A DNA stretch of 57,540 bases, from contig NZ_BCAH01000033.1 of assembly GCF_001293735.1 (NCBI RefSeq), positions 1 to 57,540 of the forward strand. The letters are read 5' to 3'. Under the pieces are notes generated by a model that saw nothing but the letters and a program-made list of their open reading frames with translations, did not search any database and was not told the DNA's origin. Source of the DNA: Limosilactobacillus gorillae (lineage in GTDB: Bacteria; Bacillota; Bacilli; Lactobacillales; Lactobacillaceae). Shown piece by piece: positions 36,525-45,858 of the stretch. Made by a program: the position numbers and the translations under genes. The first letter of the stretch is position 1; the number at the start of each line of letters is the position of its first letter.

Positions 36525-37682
36525 ATGACAGAGTTAATTAAGCAAATAAGTGGCCGGGAGGTGGTGGCGACCGACCTAACTCATCGCCACCTGTTGGTGG
36601 TTGGGCAAACTGGCAGTGGTAAGACGACAACCACCCTGGCCCTTTTATCGCAGCTTCAACGGGCCAACCAAACAGCGATTATCTTTGACCCTACCGGTGA
36701 ATACGCTAAGCTGCCCAACGCGACTACTTACCGGCTGGGGGGAAATGCCTACCTGGATGCCGGATCCTTGAGTGCTGACCAGTTACTAATGGTTTTGGGC
36801 CTCGCTGGTGATGGGTGGCTGAAAGAAAAGGTCAGTACTGCAATCACCGCCCTTCGGATTCAGCAGAACGTACTTGCCAGCACTGGGGTATACCAAAAAC
36901 GGGACCGCCAGACAAGAGAATTCGAGTCCCAGGTGGCTAAGCTGGATGACTGGACAAGCGGTTACGACATCACATGTTTAGCTGACCAGCTGGTGGAAGA
37001 AACGGTACGTCCCTACACCGATGAGCGAGCTAACTACCGGATGCTCGGTCAGGTTTATGATCGCTCGGTAATTAATAGTCACTGGGATCAGCTGGTTACT
37101 TTACGGGAGCGTTTAAATAACAAGGGAATGCGGCAATTATTTGGTACTGTAAAGACACCCGGTGTTGTTAAAACGGAGCTTAACTTTGTCTTGAAGATGT
37201 TTTTGGCTCAGCCAAGCAACCATAAAACCCTGGTACTTGATCTTTCAGCTCTCAAGTCCTTTGGGGCGGGTCAGCAAATGGTAATCTCAGTTCTATTAAG
37301 GCGTCTGCTGGAAGATCGTTTAGCAAAGCCAGGGCATTTTCCGGTTAGCATAGTGATTGACGAGGCGCACCGTTACCTTCCTTCAAAAGATGAAGATCTG
37401 GCCGCTAATGGGATCTTCCAGATTCTACGCGAGGGACGTAAGGTCAATCTGGCGATGGTCTTGACTACCCAGTCACCGCTGGATTTACCAGCTAAGCTTC
37501 GTTCCCAGTTTGCCGGGGCCTTGATTCACCGGCTAACCACCCCCGAAGAGTGGGCAGCGCTGGGGCTTACACCGCTTGATGTTCAGCTAGATACTGGCCA
37601 GGTGCTAGTAATTCAGGATGGACAAGAGGTTACAAGTGGGCGGGTTAACCTGCCGGACTGGTGGGAAGGAGGACAATTATGA
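36525..37682 (+). CDS. HerA-like ATPase (DUF87)
   Basis: ATG 36525 follows GGGGGA, giving 385 aa. Walker A is VVGQTGSGKTTTTLALLS near residue 26 and Walker B SIVIDEAHRYLPSKDEDLA near 282. The ILREGRKVNLAMVLTTQ segment near 308 carries the arginine finger and sensor region of the HerA/FtsK superfamily. HerA ATPases form hexameric rings that pump DNA, usually with the nuclease NurA in repair or with partner effectors such as SIR2 in phage defence. No nuclease or effector is adjacent here. Its stop overlaps the start of a NUDIX gene (ATGA), implying coupled translation. The HAS-barrel N-terminal domain is very short or missing. Confidence 0.8.
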   Translation: MTELIKQISGREVVATDLTHRHLLVVGQTGSGKTTTTLALLSQLQRANQTAIIFDPTGEYAKLPNATTYRLGGNAYLDAGSLSADQLLMVLGLAGDGWLKEKVSTAITALRIQQNVLASTGVYQKRDRQTREFESQVAKLDDWTSGYDITCLADQLVEETVRPYTDERANYRMLGQVYDRSVINSHWDQLVTLRERLNNKGMRQLFGTVKTPGVVKTELNFVLKMFLAQPSNHKTLVLDLSALKSFGAGQQMVISVLLRRLLEDRLAKPGHFPVSIVIDEAHRYLPSKDEDLAANGIFQILREGRKVNLAMVLTTQSPLDLPAKLRSQFAGALIHRLTTPEEWAALGLTPLDVQLDTGQVLVIQDGQEVTSGRVNLPDWWEGGQL

Positions 37683-38128
37683 GTTATGTTCAAGATATTC
37701 GCCGTCAGGTAGGGCACACTCCCTTAATTATGACTAGCGCCTCCGGAGCGCTGATTGAGGACGGTAAAATCTTACTCCAGGAGCGGGCTGATACAGGTGA
37801 CTGGGGATTCCCCGGAGGTTATATGGAGTATGGTGATACCTTTAAAGACACCGTTTGCCGTGAATTCTTAGAGGATGCTGGTATCGCTGTTAATCCGGTT
37901 AAGTTGATTGCGATGCAAGATGATGATATTTACACCTATCCAAACGGCGATATAGTTCAACCTGTCAACGCTTTTTACCTAGTTGAAAGGGCGCACAGCG
38001 GTCATCAAAAACCGGACCAAGAAGAAACACTAACCACCCGCTTCTTTGACCCTGAACAGCCGCCCCACTTTTTCAACAGACAGCATGCTAAAATGTGGGA
38101 TCTGGTGGTAGCCACCCTGACTAACTAG
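37679..38128 (+). CDS. NUDIX hydrolase
   Basis: ATG 37679 follows AAGGAGG, giving 149 aa. The NUDIX box is GFPGGYMEYGDTFKDTVCRE with FLEDAGI after it; it departs from consensus by Asp for Glu in two places. The order is SGALIEDGKILLQERADTG, box, then MQDDDIYTYPNGDIVQPV, a pattern seen in ADP-ribose and nucleotide-pyrophosphate hydrolases of lactobacilli. The substrate is unknown. The start codon overlaps the stop of the HerA-like gene, so the two proteins are made together. Such pairing is suggestive, but I know of no proven system. Confidence 0.88.
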   Translation: MSYVQDIRRQVGHTPLIMTSASGALIEDGKILLQERADTGDWGFPGGYMEYGDTFKDTVCREFLEDAGIAVNPVKLIAMQDDDIYTYPNGDIVQPVNAFYLVERAHSGHQKPDQEETLTTRFFDPEQPPHFFNRQHAKMWDLVVATLTN

Positions 38129-38172
38129 TGTGGTAAGATAGAAAGCAGACTGAAAAAAACGAGGTATGAAAC

Positions 38173-39306
38173 GTGCAAAAATATCAGCTAATTGCCACGG
38201 CTGCTGCTGGAATTGAAGCCTTAGTGGGTAAAGAACTCCGTAACATGGGTTACCAAGTGGAGGTACAAAATGGCCGGGTACGCTTTGAGGGGACGACGGA
38301 AGACGTCTTAAAGACCAACGTCTGGCTCCGGTGTGCTGATCGGATTAAGATCGTCGTAGGTGAATTTGATGCCAAAACCTTCGATGAATTATTTGAACAG
38401 ACCAAGTTGCTCCCCTGGGAAGACATCTTGCCATTAGATGCCAACTTCCCGGTTGAAGGGCGAAGTAAGAACTCCAAACTCCACAACGTGCCATCTGCCC
38501 AGGCGATTGTTAAGAAGGCGATTGTTGAAAAAATCTCCCAAGTTTACCATCGGCGGACACGCCTGGCCGAAACTGGCAGTGTCTATCCATTGGAAGTAGC
38601 AATCGCAAAGGACCACGTGCAGATCTTACTGGACACCACTGGTAGTTCCTTATTCAAGCGGGGGTACCGTAAAGCTAAGGGGGGTGCCCCGTTAAAGGAA
38701 AACATGGCTGCTGCTTTGGTCATGTTGGCCCATTGGTTCCCGGACAACCCCTTCGTGGACCCAGTCTGCGGGTCAGGGACAATCCCGATTGAGGCCGCTC
38801 TATTGGCCCACAACATTGCTCCGGGGCTTAACCGTAATTTTGCCTGTGAACGCTGGGTTAATCTGGTACCGGAAGGCCTATCCGATACGGTTCGTGATGC
38901 CGCCGAGGATGCTGCCGACTATGATATTGAATTGGATATCTGCGGCTATGATATTGATCAAAACATGGTTGATATCGCCAGGGAGAACGCCCGAGCGGCT
39001 GGGTTAAGCCAGGAAATTACCTTTAAGCAGCTGGCCGTTAAAGATTGGCACACCGATCAAATTAACGGGGTGATTGTTGCGAACCCGCCGTATGGTGAGC
39101 GGTTATCGGACCGGGAATCGGTTCGCGAGCTTTACCGGCAGATGGGCGAACTCTATCGGCCGATGACCACCTGGTCTAAGTATATCTTGACTGCCGATCT
39201 GGAATTTGAAAAGTTCTATGGGGCACCGGCTACCAAGAAACGTAAGCTTTACAATGGGGCCTTACGGACCGACCTGTTCCAGTACTGGGGTAAAAAAATC
39301 CGCTAA
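38173..39306 (+). CDS. rlmL: 23S rRNA methyltransferase RlmL-type (THUMP domain)
   Basis: The 377-aa protein has an N-terminal THUMP RNA-binding domain (KYQLIATAAAGIEALVGKEL to about residue 165) and a Rossmann methyltransferase domain with PFVDPVCGSGTIPIEAALLA near 195 and VANPPYGERL near 300 (the NPPY motif of N2-guanine and N6-adenine enzymes). This is the YpsC/RlmL family that modifies 23S rRNA G2445 in E. coli. GTG 38173 follows ACGAGG. Only the N2-G methyltransferase half is present; the second domain of the E. coli protein (RlmK) is absent, as usual in Gram-positives. The terminator is immediate. Confidence 0.9.
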   Translation: MQKYQLIATAAAGIEALVGKELRNMGYQVEVQNGRVRFEGTTEDVLKTNVWLRCADRIKIVVGEFDAKTFDELFEQTKLLPWEDILPLDANFPVEGRSKNSKLHNVPSAQAIVKKAIVEKISQVYHRRTRLAETGSVYPLEVAIAKDHVQILLDTTGSSLFKRGYRKAKGGAPLKENMAAALVMLAHWFPDNPFVDPVCGSGTIPIEAALLAHNIAPGLNRNFACERWVNLVPEGLSDTVRDAAEDAADYDIELDICGYDIDQNMVDIARENARAAGLSQEITFKQLAVKDWHTDQINGVIVANPPYGERLSDRESVRELYRQMGELYRPMTTWSKYILTADLEFEKFYGAPATKKRKLYNGALRTDLFQYWGKKIR

Positions 39307-39314
39307 GAAAATAT

Positions 39315-39357
39315 CAAAACGGCCACTCATACCATTTGGCGTGAGTGGCCGTTTTAC
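39315..39357 (+). terminator. Terminator between rlmL and the peptidase gene
   Basis: An AAAACGGCCACTCA / TGAGTGGCCGTTTT stem between convergent genes, usable from both sides. Confidence 0.9.
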
Positions 39358-39363
39358 TAAACC

Positions 39364-40698
39364 TTATTCAAAGCAAAGTAGACGTAGAGCCTCAGCGTAA
39401 ATCCCCATCGTCTTAGCCATTGAAGAAAGTGACCACTGCTCGTTGGCCTGGTGCATGTAGTCTGGCACCCCAGGAAGCATCCCCCCGAAGGCCACGCAGT
39501 TGTGCATCGTTCGGGCAAAGGTAGCGCCTCCAGAGATCTGTGGTTTAGCGTTGGTATCACCGGTAACATCCTGGTAGACCTTCATCAGAGTCTTGACCAG
39601 TTTGCTTTCCTTTGAAACAAAGAGCGGGGCTAGGTAATCAAAGTGCTCGTAGGTCAGATCGAACGCCTTCACTTTTTGGCTGAGCCGTTTGATTAGTTTG
39701 TCGTGGTCGACAGTGACGGGAACCCGCATGTCGATTTGTAGGCGGGTTTCTTTTTCATTGACTTCAAAACTAGAGATGTTGAAGGTCAGGTGACCAGATT
39801 CATCAACAACCCGACCCAGCAGATTTTCACCAGTAGCATCCTCTAAAAAGCACTTACCGATTAGATCGAGGGGTAAGAAATCAAAGACATCATCTAAAGC
39901 GATGCACAGACGCAAAACAGCATTAACACCTTGTGGTGCGTTCATAGCGTGAACGGACTTACCTAGTACCGTAATCGAGTTCCCATGGTCTTTGTATTTG
40001 AAGCCGTGCTGGTCCAAGGCCGCCTTGACCTCGGTCAGTCTTGGACCAGCATAATCAGCCTTGGCAGGGACAGCATTCATGGCATTGTCCATGTGTAAGC
40101 TGAACTGGTCGGTTCCAGGTCCAACTAAGTAGGATTGCTGGAGCCCCTTTTCGGCGTAGGTAAGTGGAAACTCGGCATCCGGTGAGAATCCCATGTCAAT
40201 TGGGGCTTCCTTTTCATTGTACTTAGCGATCCCGCGCCAGAGGATTTCTTCGTCGGTCCCGAAGATGAAACGAATCCGCTTGGTTGGAACCAGGCCGGCG
40301 TCTAAGAGTGATTTTAAGGCAAAGAGAGCAGCAATTGTCGGGCCCTTATCATCTTGGGTCCCGCGCCCGTAGATAAAGCCATCCTTGATGAGCGGGGTAA
40401 AGGGAGCGGTTGACCATGAGGTTAAATCGCCAGCCGGGACGGTATCCAAGTGGCCAATTACACCAAAGATCTCTTTGCCTTCACCAATTTCGGCATAGCC
40501 GTAGTAGCCCTCAGGGTCTTCGTAGGTGTGCATTCCTAGCCGGTCGCATAGGGCCATCATTTGGTTAAGGGCCAAGTGGATGCCCTTACCGAAGGGGGCT
40601 TTCGGGGCGGGAGACTGGTTGTATGACGGTTGGGCCACTAATTCTTGTAAAGCCTTGATAGCTTCTTCCATGATTTGGTTGGTAATGTATTTAGACAT
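39364..40698 (-). CDS. M20-family dipeptidase (PepV-like)
   Basis: This zinc metallopeptidase has 444 aa. The metal ligands are visible in IGHLDTVPAGD (His and Asp near 83), GRGTQDDKGPT (bridging Asp near 115) and GTDEEILWRG (catalytic Glu pair near 149), with a further ligand in SPDAEFPLTYAEKG. The lid domain lies about 190-340. Members cleave Xaa-Xaa dipeptides or related amides. It follows a YfcC-type transporter on the same strand by 15 bases, so uptake of a small peptide or amino-acid conjugate and its hydrolysis are likely linked. The substrate is not deducible. Confidence 0.9.
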   Translation of the reverse strand: MSKYITNQIMEEAIKALQELVAQPSYNQSPAPKAPFGKGIHLALNQMMALCDRLGMHTYEDPEGYYGYAEIGEGKEIFGVIGHLDTVPAGDLTSWSTAPFTPLIKDGFIYGRGTQDDKGPTIAALFALKSLLDAGLVPTKRIRFIFGTDEEILWRGIAKYNEKEAPIDMGFSPDAEFPLTYAEKGLQQSYLVGPGTDQFSLHMDNAMNAVPAKADYAGPRLTEVKAALDQHGFKYKDHGNSITVLGKSVHAMNAPQGVNAVLRLCIALDDVFDFLPLDLIGKCFLEDATGENLLGRVVDESGHLTFNISSFEVNEKETRLQIDMRVPVTVDHDKLIKRLSQKVKAFDLTYEHFDYLAPLFVSKESKLVKTLMKVYQDVTGDTNAKPQISGGATFARTMHNCVAFGGMLPGVPDYMHQANEQWSLSSMAKTMGIYAEALRLLCFE

Positions 40699-40713
40699 AG
40701 ATATTAGCCCTCC

Positions 40714-42231
40714 TTATATAACGGCTAGGATTGCCAGAAAGGCGATCGTGGCGATGAATAGGTACACCATCAAACGGAATGACCACTTCCACCAGGTCAT
40801 CAAGCTAATGTGTGAAATAGCTAGTGCCGCCATTACAACTCCGGAAGTTGGAGTAACCAAACCGACCCAGCCGGCTGCGGCCTGGTAGGCGGTGATCACG
40901 AGTGAGCCAGAGACGTGGGCGAAATTACCCAACGGCCCCATGATTCCCATTGTGGCGGCCGCTAAGCCAGAAGTCGATGGGATTAAAAAGGACATCGGTA
41001 CATAGAAGATGAAAGTCAAGATAATAAAGACTGACTGGGAAACGTGGGCAAGGCCAGTTTCACCCGCGTGCAAGATGGTGGCAGTGATTAACCCGTTGTT
41101 CATTATTACTTGTAGCCCCCGGGCAACGGCAACAATCATGGCAACCGATACAAAGTCGCTCATCCCACTCATGAAGGCGTCAATAAAGATATTTTCTTTC
41201 ATGTGGCAGACCCACATTACGACGACGGACATAACTAAGAATAGCATCGTAATTTCGGAGAAGTACCATGTCCCAAGCGGGGCGATATCGTGTCCCAATA
41301 GGGTCCCCAGCAGAGGAACATTTTCAAGCCAGGTGGTCATTTTTTTAAAGAAGGTAAAGTGCCTATTTAAGCTGGTCCATGGCACCAGGCCGATGATCAT
41401 GATTACAAAGGTGGTCAAGAACAGCCAGATCACGGTTTTTTGCCGGCTAGTCATTGGTTCCAAGTCGTTGGTGCGTTCATCGATGTTAAAGGACTTCCAA
41501 TCCTCTTCACGCTGGGCGTAAACATAAGACTTGGCGGGATTCTTTTGAATTTTAGCGGCATAGTGCATTACAAAGACAATTGCGATCACATCAACGATCA
41601 CAAAGAAGATGACCCGTGATAAGAGGCCATCCCCGGGGGAGATCCCCAGCGTTTGAGAGGCAACCCCAGTGGCAAATGGGTTAACAGTTGAGGCCATGTT
41701 TCCGACTGAGGTACCAACCAGGGCCAGGGCAACGGCGACGATGGAGTCAAAGCCACAGGCCATCATTACTGGAATTAAGAGTGGGTAAAAGGCAACCGTT
41801 TCTTCGGACATCCCATAAGTGGAGCCCCCGAGGGCAAATAGGGTCATCAGAATCGGGATCAGAACCCTTTCGCGTCCCTTGTAGCGGTTGACAATCGAAG
41901 AGATCCCGGCGTCAAGGGCCTTAGTTTTGTTGACAACGCCCAAAAATCCCCCGATTACAAGGATGAAGAGCGAAACAGAGATCGCCCCATCGGTATTCTT
42001 ATCCCCGATCATCCCAAGTACTGGTGACATCATAACGTCCCAGAGACCCTGAGGATTGGACTTAACCGTATGATAGGTATTTGCGATCAGATTTCCACTG
42101 GAATCGGTCGAGTATTTCCCGGCCGGGATGAACCAACTTAGAATTGCAACGATAGTGATGATGATAAACAAAATGGTGAAGGCGGACGGCATCTTGAAGC
42201 GGTACCGTTCGTTTTTTACTCTAGTTTGCAA
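40714..42231 (-). CDS. YfcC-family membrane transporter
   Basis: I start at TTG 42231, seven bases behind AAAGGAGGT, giving 505 aa. About 12 membrane helices are evident, beginning with FTILFIIITIVAILSWFIPA and SLFILVIGGFLGVV. The pattern LFALGGSTYGMSEETVAFYP near 135 and TSVGNMASTVNPFATGVAS near 173 is typical of the YfcC/DcuC-like (C4-dicarboxylate anaerobic carrier) group, several members of which carry amino acids or peptides. A short cytoplasmic loop (KSYVYAQREEDWKSF) lies mid-protein. It is the first gene of a two-gene operon with the M20 peptidase. Confidence 0.88.
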   Translation of the reverse strand: MQTRVKNERYRFKMPSAFTILFIIITIVAILSWFIPAGKYSTDSSGNLIANTYHTVKSNPQGLWDVMMSPVLGMIGDKNTDGAISVSLFILVIGGFLGVVNKTKALDAGISSIVNRYKGRERVLIPILMTLFALGGSTYGMSEETVAFYPLLIPVMMACGFDSIVAVALALVGTSVGNMASTVNPFATGVASQTLGISPGDGLLSRVIFFVIVDVIAIVFVMHYAAKIQKNPAKSYVYAQREEDWKSFNIDERTNDLEPMTSRQKTVIWLFLTTFVIMIIGLVPWTSLNRHFTFFKKMTTWLENVPLLGTLLGHDIAPLGTWYFSEITMLFLVMSVVVMWVCHMKENIFIDAFMSGMSDFVSVAMIVAVARGLQVIMNNGLITATILHAGETGLAHVSQSVFIILTFIFYVPMSFLIPSTSGLAAATMGIMGPLGNFAHVSGSLVITAYQAAAGWVGLVTPTSGVVMAALAISHISLMTWWKWSFRLMVYLFIATIAFLAILAVI

Positions 42232-42308
42232 AATCAACACCTCCTTTATTTAATGAATGTATTTCCATACTTAATTATATATGAACATAAAGGGATGCCG
42301 TAAGACCG

Positions 42309-42340
42309 TTAAAAACTTCCTCACTAAAATAGTGAGAGGA
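42309..42340 (-). terminator. Terminator of the amidase gene
   Basis: Read on the minus strand: a CCTCTCACTA / TAGTGAGG stem with a TTT loop, then AAGTTTTTA, just downstream of the amidase stop at 42378. Confidence 0.7.
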
Positions 42341-42377
42341 TGCTAAGAGATGATTAAAGGCTCGTGAATGCGGTTAA

Positions 42378-43847
42378 TTAATTTTTTAAAATAAGTTGGT
42401 GGTGATCCTCGAAGAGCTTAGCTACCTGGAGCAAATAGCCTTCTTGCCCTTTACCAGCCACTAATTGGATCCCGAGGGGGAGCTTTGCTTTAGTGAGATG
42501 AGTTGGTAGGCTGATTGCTGGTTCCCCGGTCAGGTTGGCCTGCTGGGTGAAGGGGGAGTGGGCTAACGCTGGCAACCACTGGTCGAAGATAAACTGTTGC
42601 TGAGCACGTGGGCTCAAAGAATCGATATCTTTCATCTGAGCAATTTGAGAATCGGAGACCATTGGCGAATCGATCCGCGGAGCAACCTTGGCAGTGGTGG
42701 GCGTCAGGATTAGTGGATAAGTCTCGTGCAAGGTTGCTATCTGGTAGCCAGCATGGTCCCAGACGTTGAGGGCCTTACTGTAGCTAGCTGCTGAAATATG
42801 ACATCCAGTCCGGTACAGGGCCCAGGTTAAGGGTTCCATATCGTCGACGGTTACCGCCCGACCTAGTGCGGCCTCGATTTGATTAAACATCGCTGCCGTC
42901 TCGCCCTCGTTCATTAAGTAGTAGGCGTTGATAAGCTGGCGGCCATCGGTAGGGATTGTAACCTCCTCAACTTCAAAGCCCGCCTGAGCCAGGAAGGCGG
43001 CTGCCTTTAAGACGGCGTTAACGGCTTCGGTATCAACCGGGGTACCAACGGGTGACTTAATGGTATAGCCTACTCGGCACGGGCGCAGGGGCTTACCAAG
43101 TTGGGAGACAAAGGACGGTTCTTGCAACGGTACCTGGAAGACGGCTGCCGGCTGGAGGGCTTGTAAGACGTCGAGTAGGCGGGCGGTGTCTTCGACGGAG
43201 CGAGTAATCGCAAAGTTGCTAGCCGCCCCTTGCCAGGAGCGCCAGTCGTTTGGCCCGGTTACTATCCGGCCCCGGGTTGGTTTAAGGCCAATTGTGCTAG
43301 TCCAAGAGGCGGGGATCCGAATCGAGCCCCCACCATCACTAGCCGCAGCAATTGGAACCATTTTGCTGGCCACCGCTGCACCGGCCCCGCCTGAGGAGCC
43401 GCCAGGGTAATAGTCTAAGTTCCATGGGTTGTGGGCATCGCCGTACATCTGAGAGTCGGTGATGTTTTTAAAGCCAAACTCCGGGTAGTTAGTCTGGCCT
43501 AAGACGATGAAACCAGCCTTAACTAGGGCCTTGGTGAAATTTTCGCTTTCCTTGGCTACCTGATTCCTGAAGAGGATGTTACCGTTAGTGGCGGGTAAAT
43601 CCTTGAAGTGCTGACCCAATCCCTTTAAGAGTAAGGGGATTCCGAAGAAGGGCTGACCACAATCAGTTAATCGTTCAGCATCCCTTAGAGCTGCTTCTTC
43701 ACGCAGTGAGATAACCGCATTTAAGTCTGGGTTTTTCCTTTTAATCTGTTGTAGGCTTGCTTCAACTAATTCACGCGGACTAATCCGCTTTTGGCGCACG
43801 GCTTGGACCATTTCCGTAGCCGTCAGTGCTAATAAGTCGGTTGACAA
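42378..43847 (-). CDS. Amidase-signature hydrolase
   Basis: The product is 489 aa from TTG 43847, eight bases behind AAGGGG; a GTG nine bases earlier abuts that site. The Lys-Ser-Ser triad is present: Lys in IPLLLKGLGQ near 72, cis-Ser in SDGGGSIRIPAS near 173 and the nucleophile Ser in DYYPGGSSGGAGAAVAS near 150. It is not GatA: there is no gatC or gatB nearby, and it lacks the usual neighbourhood. The substrate is unknown; candidates are aryl or aliphatic amides or peptide amides. The N-terminal part is helical and cytosolic with no signal peptide. Single gene with its own terminator. Confidence 0.9.
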   Translation of the reverse strand: MSTDLLALTATEMVQAVRQKRISPRELVEASLQQIKRKNPDLNAVISLREEAALRDAERLTDCGQPFFGIPLLLKGLGQHFKDLPATNGNILFRNQVAKESENFTKALVKAGFIVLGQTNYPEFGFKNITDSQMYGDAHNPWNLDYYPGGSSGGAGAAVASKMVPIAAASDGGGSIRIPASWTSTIGLKPTRGRIVTGPNDWRSWQGAASNFAITRSVEDTARLLDVLQALQPAAVFQVPLQEPSFVSQLGKPLRPCRVGYTIKSPVGTPVDTEAVNAVLKAAAFLAQAGFEVEEVTIPTDGRQLINAYYLMNEGETAAMFNQIEAALGRAVTVDDMEPLTWALYRTGCHISAASYSKALNVWDHAGYQIATLHETYPLILTPTTAKVAPRIDSPMVSDSQIAQMKDIDSLSPRAQQQFIFDQWLPALAHSPFTQQANLTGEPAISLPTHLTKAKLPLGIQLVAGKGQEGYLLQVAKLFEDHHQLILKN

Positions 43848-44014
43848 GATGATCACCCCTTGTGGTTTTTGTTTAGTATAGGGTCAATTAGTAAGGAGGG
43901 TAAAGTAAAAAAATTACTCGACTAACTCAAAAGAAACCGTTTCCGCTTGGTGGTTGAAAATAGGCAGCGCCCCTTCTATGATGAATGTACTTTACGAGAG
44001 GGGATGGACCAAAA

Positions 44015-44704
44015 GTGAATACATTTTTAAACGCAATCTCAATTCCCGGCTTCTTTGACGCTAAGCTGGCCTTTGATTCGCTATCCACCATTTTAAGTGG
44101 GCTACCGATGTCGCTGTTTTTGTTAGTAGTTTGTTTTGTCTTGGCTAACCTGTTAGGAATCGTAATCATGCTAATGCGTGTCTCACCGTTACGGCTCCTG
44201 TCGTGGCCAGCTCGCTTTTACATCTCATTTTTACGGGGGATTCCGATGCTGGTAATCCTCTTTATCACATACTTTGGCTTAAACATGGCGGCGCTTCCGG
44301 CGGCAATCTTTTCATTTACGATTGTTCCGGCCGCCTTCATTGCCGAGTACTACCGCTCAGCCTTCTTGGGGGTTGATGAGGGGCAATTCGAGGCTGCCCG
44401 TTCCTTAGGCCTACCTTACCGCACCATGATTATTAGCGTAATCTTACCCCAGGCCTTTCGGATTGCCTTACCGTCACTTGGTAACGTTATGCTCGACCTT
44501 TTTAAGGGGACGTCTTTAGCGGCTATGATCACGGTTAGTGAGATGTTCATGAAGGCCAAAGTTGTTGCCGGGGCCGCTCAGGATTATATGTCGATTTACA
44601 TTGTAGTGGCAGTTATTTATTGGCTGGTCTGCTGCCTTTTGTCCTTTGTCCAGGGCAGGTTGGAAAAACGCTTAGCCACCTGGAGCCGCGAACAGGCTGG
44701 TTAG
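44015..44704 (+). CDS. Amino-acid ABC transporter permease
   Basis: GTG 44015 with GGGGAT nine bases upstream gives 229 aa. Four or five membrane helices are evident (LFLLVVCFVLANLLGIVIML, RGIPMLVILFITYFGLNM). The permease-ATPase contact loop has the EAA signature FEAARSLGLPYRTMIISVIL near 129. This is the HisM/GlnP type for polar amino acids or cystine. A binding-protein gene follows after 209 bases on the same strand, but no ATPase gene is near, so the ATP-binding subunit must be encoded elsewhere. Confidence 0.92.
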   Translation: MNTFLNAISIPGFFDAKLAFDSLSTILSGLPMSLFLLVVCFVLANLLGIVIMLMRVSPLRLLSWPARFYISFLRGIPMLVILFITYFGLNMAALPAAIFSFTIVPAAFIAEYYRSAFLGVDEGQFEAARSLGLPYRTMIISVILPQAFRIALPSLGNVMLDLFKGTSLAAMITVSEMFMKAKVVAGAAQDYMSIYIVVAVIYWLVCCLLSFVQGRLEKRLATWSREQAG

Positions 44705-44841
44705 TAACTTAATTACAAAGACACAATTGACCAGACTGTCATTTAGTTAAAATTAATAAAAATAACGCCCATCTAATGTCTATTTCGGCGCTATCGGTGA
44801 TCTAGCTCTTTCTTATTTTCGATTATTTTGTGAAATCAGCC

Positions 44842-44870
44842 TTGTGAAACCGCTTTACTGGTGTTATCTT
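44842..44870 (+). promoter_or_regulatory. Possible promoter of the binding-protein gene
   Basis: TTGTGA (44842-44847) and TATCTT (44865-44870) are 17 bases apart, 44 bases before the start codon. Confidence 0.4.
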
Positions 44871-44913
44871 GTGATTAGCAATTGTTTAGTTATTTTTAGT
44901 ATGAGGTAATAAA

Positions 44914-45777
44914 ATGTTTTCTAAATTAAAGAAAATGATCGAATTAAGTTTGATCATCATGATTGGAGTTGGGTTAACGGCCTGCGGCAAGGGTCAGGAT
45001 CAAAAGGCGGCCGACCAAAAGACCATCACAGTCGCAACGTCAGGGACCTTGTACCCAACTTCTTATCATGACTCCAAGACGAAGAAGCTGACCGGGTATG
45101 ATGTTGAGGTGATCCGGGCCGTGGCTAAGGGGCTTCACAAGAAGGTCGTTTTCAAGGAATATAATGTTGATGGCCAGCTGACTGCTGTTAAAACTGGTAA
45201 AGCTCAAATGGCGGTTAATGACTTTGCCATTTCACCGTCTCGGCAAAAACAATTCCTAATGTCAACGCCGATCAAGTACAGTTTTAACTCCCTGCTGGTC
45301 CGTAAGGGTGATCAATCAGGTATTCACTCCTGGGCGGATATTAAGGGTAAAAAGGCGGCGGGAGAGGCTGGCACTAACTACCAACGGTTGGCCCAACAGT
45401 TAGGGGCGCAACTGGTTAATTACGATAACGTTTCTAATGATGTTTACCTGAAGGGCGTTCAAAGCGGTAAGACTGACTTCATCATGAATGATTACTACCT
45501 ACAAAAGTTAGCCCTGGCTGCATCCCCAAACTCCGGTCTTGAGATCGATCCGGACATGTACTTCACCACTAACGAAGATGGTGATGGCGAAGGAATCATC
45601 ATTAATAAAAAGGATAAGGCCCTACAAAAAAGGGTTAATAAGGAACTGGCCCAACTTAAAAGGAATGGGACCCTCTCCAAATTGGCTAAGAAGTTTTACG
45701 GTGATGACGTCACCAAGAAGCCGAATATCAAGAACCTTAAGTACTTCAAGATTTCTAGTGAGTACAAGGGCGAATAA
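44914..45777 (+). CDS. Amino-acid ABC transporter substrate-binding lipoprotein
   Basis: This 287-aa extracytoplasmic solute-binding protein (SBP family 3) has a lipoprotein signal: the first 20 residues are hydrophobic (LSLIIMIGVGLTAC), with lipobox LTAC and Cys24 as the anchor. The mature domain shows TVATSGTLYPTSYHDSK and GYDVEVIRAVAKGLHKKVVF, then VGEA-like AAGEAGTNYQRLAQQLG, typical of cystine and polar-amino-acid receptors. ATG 44914 follows GAGGTAAT. It pairs with the permease upstream but has its own promoter-like sequence. Ligand unknown. Confidence 0.92.
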   Translation: MFSKLKKMIELSLIIMIGVGLTACGKGQDQKAADQKTITVATSGTLYPTSYHDSKTKKLTGYDVEVIRAVAKGLHKKVVFKEYNVDGQLTAVKTGKAQMAVNDFAISPSRQKQFLMSTPIKYSFNSLLVRKGDQSGIHSWADIKGKKAAGEAGTNYQRLAQQLGAQLVNYDNVSNDVYLKGVQSGKTDFIMNDYYLQKLALAASPNSGLEIDPDMYFTTNEDGDGEGIIINKKDKALQKRVNKELAQLKRNGTLSKLAKKFYGDDVTKKPNIKNLKYFKISSEYKGE

Positions 45778-45858
45778 AAAAGAGTCTTGCTTACTATTTG
45801 TTAGTGGCGTATGGTAGGTATAGTTAGAAAATGTAAAAAACTTCAAGGAGGATTAATC

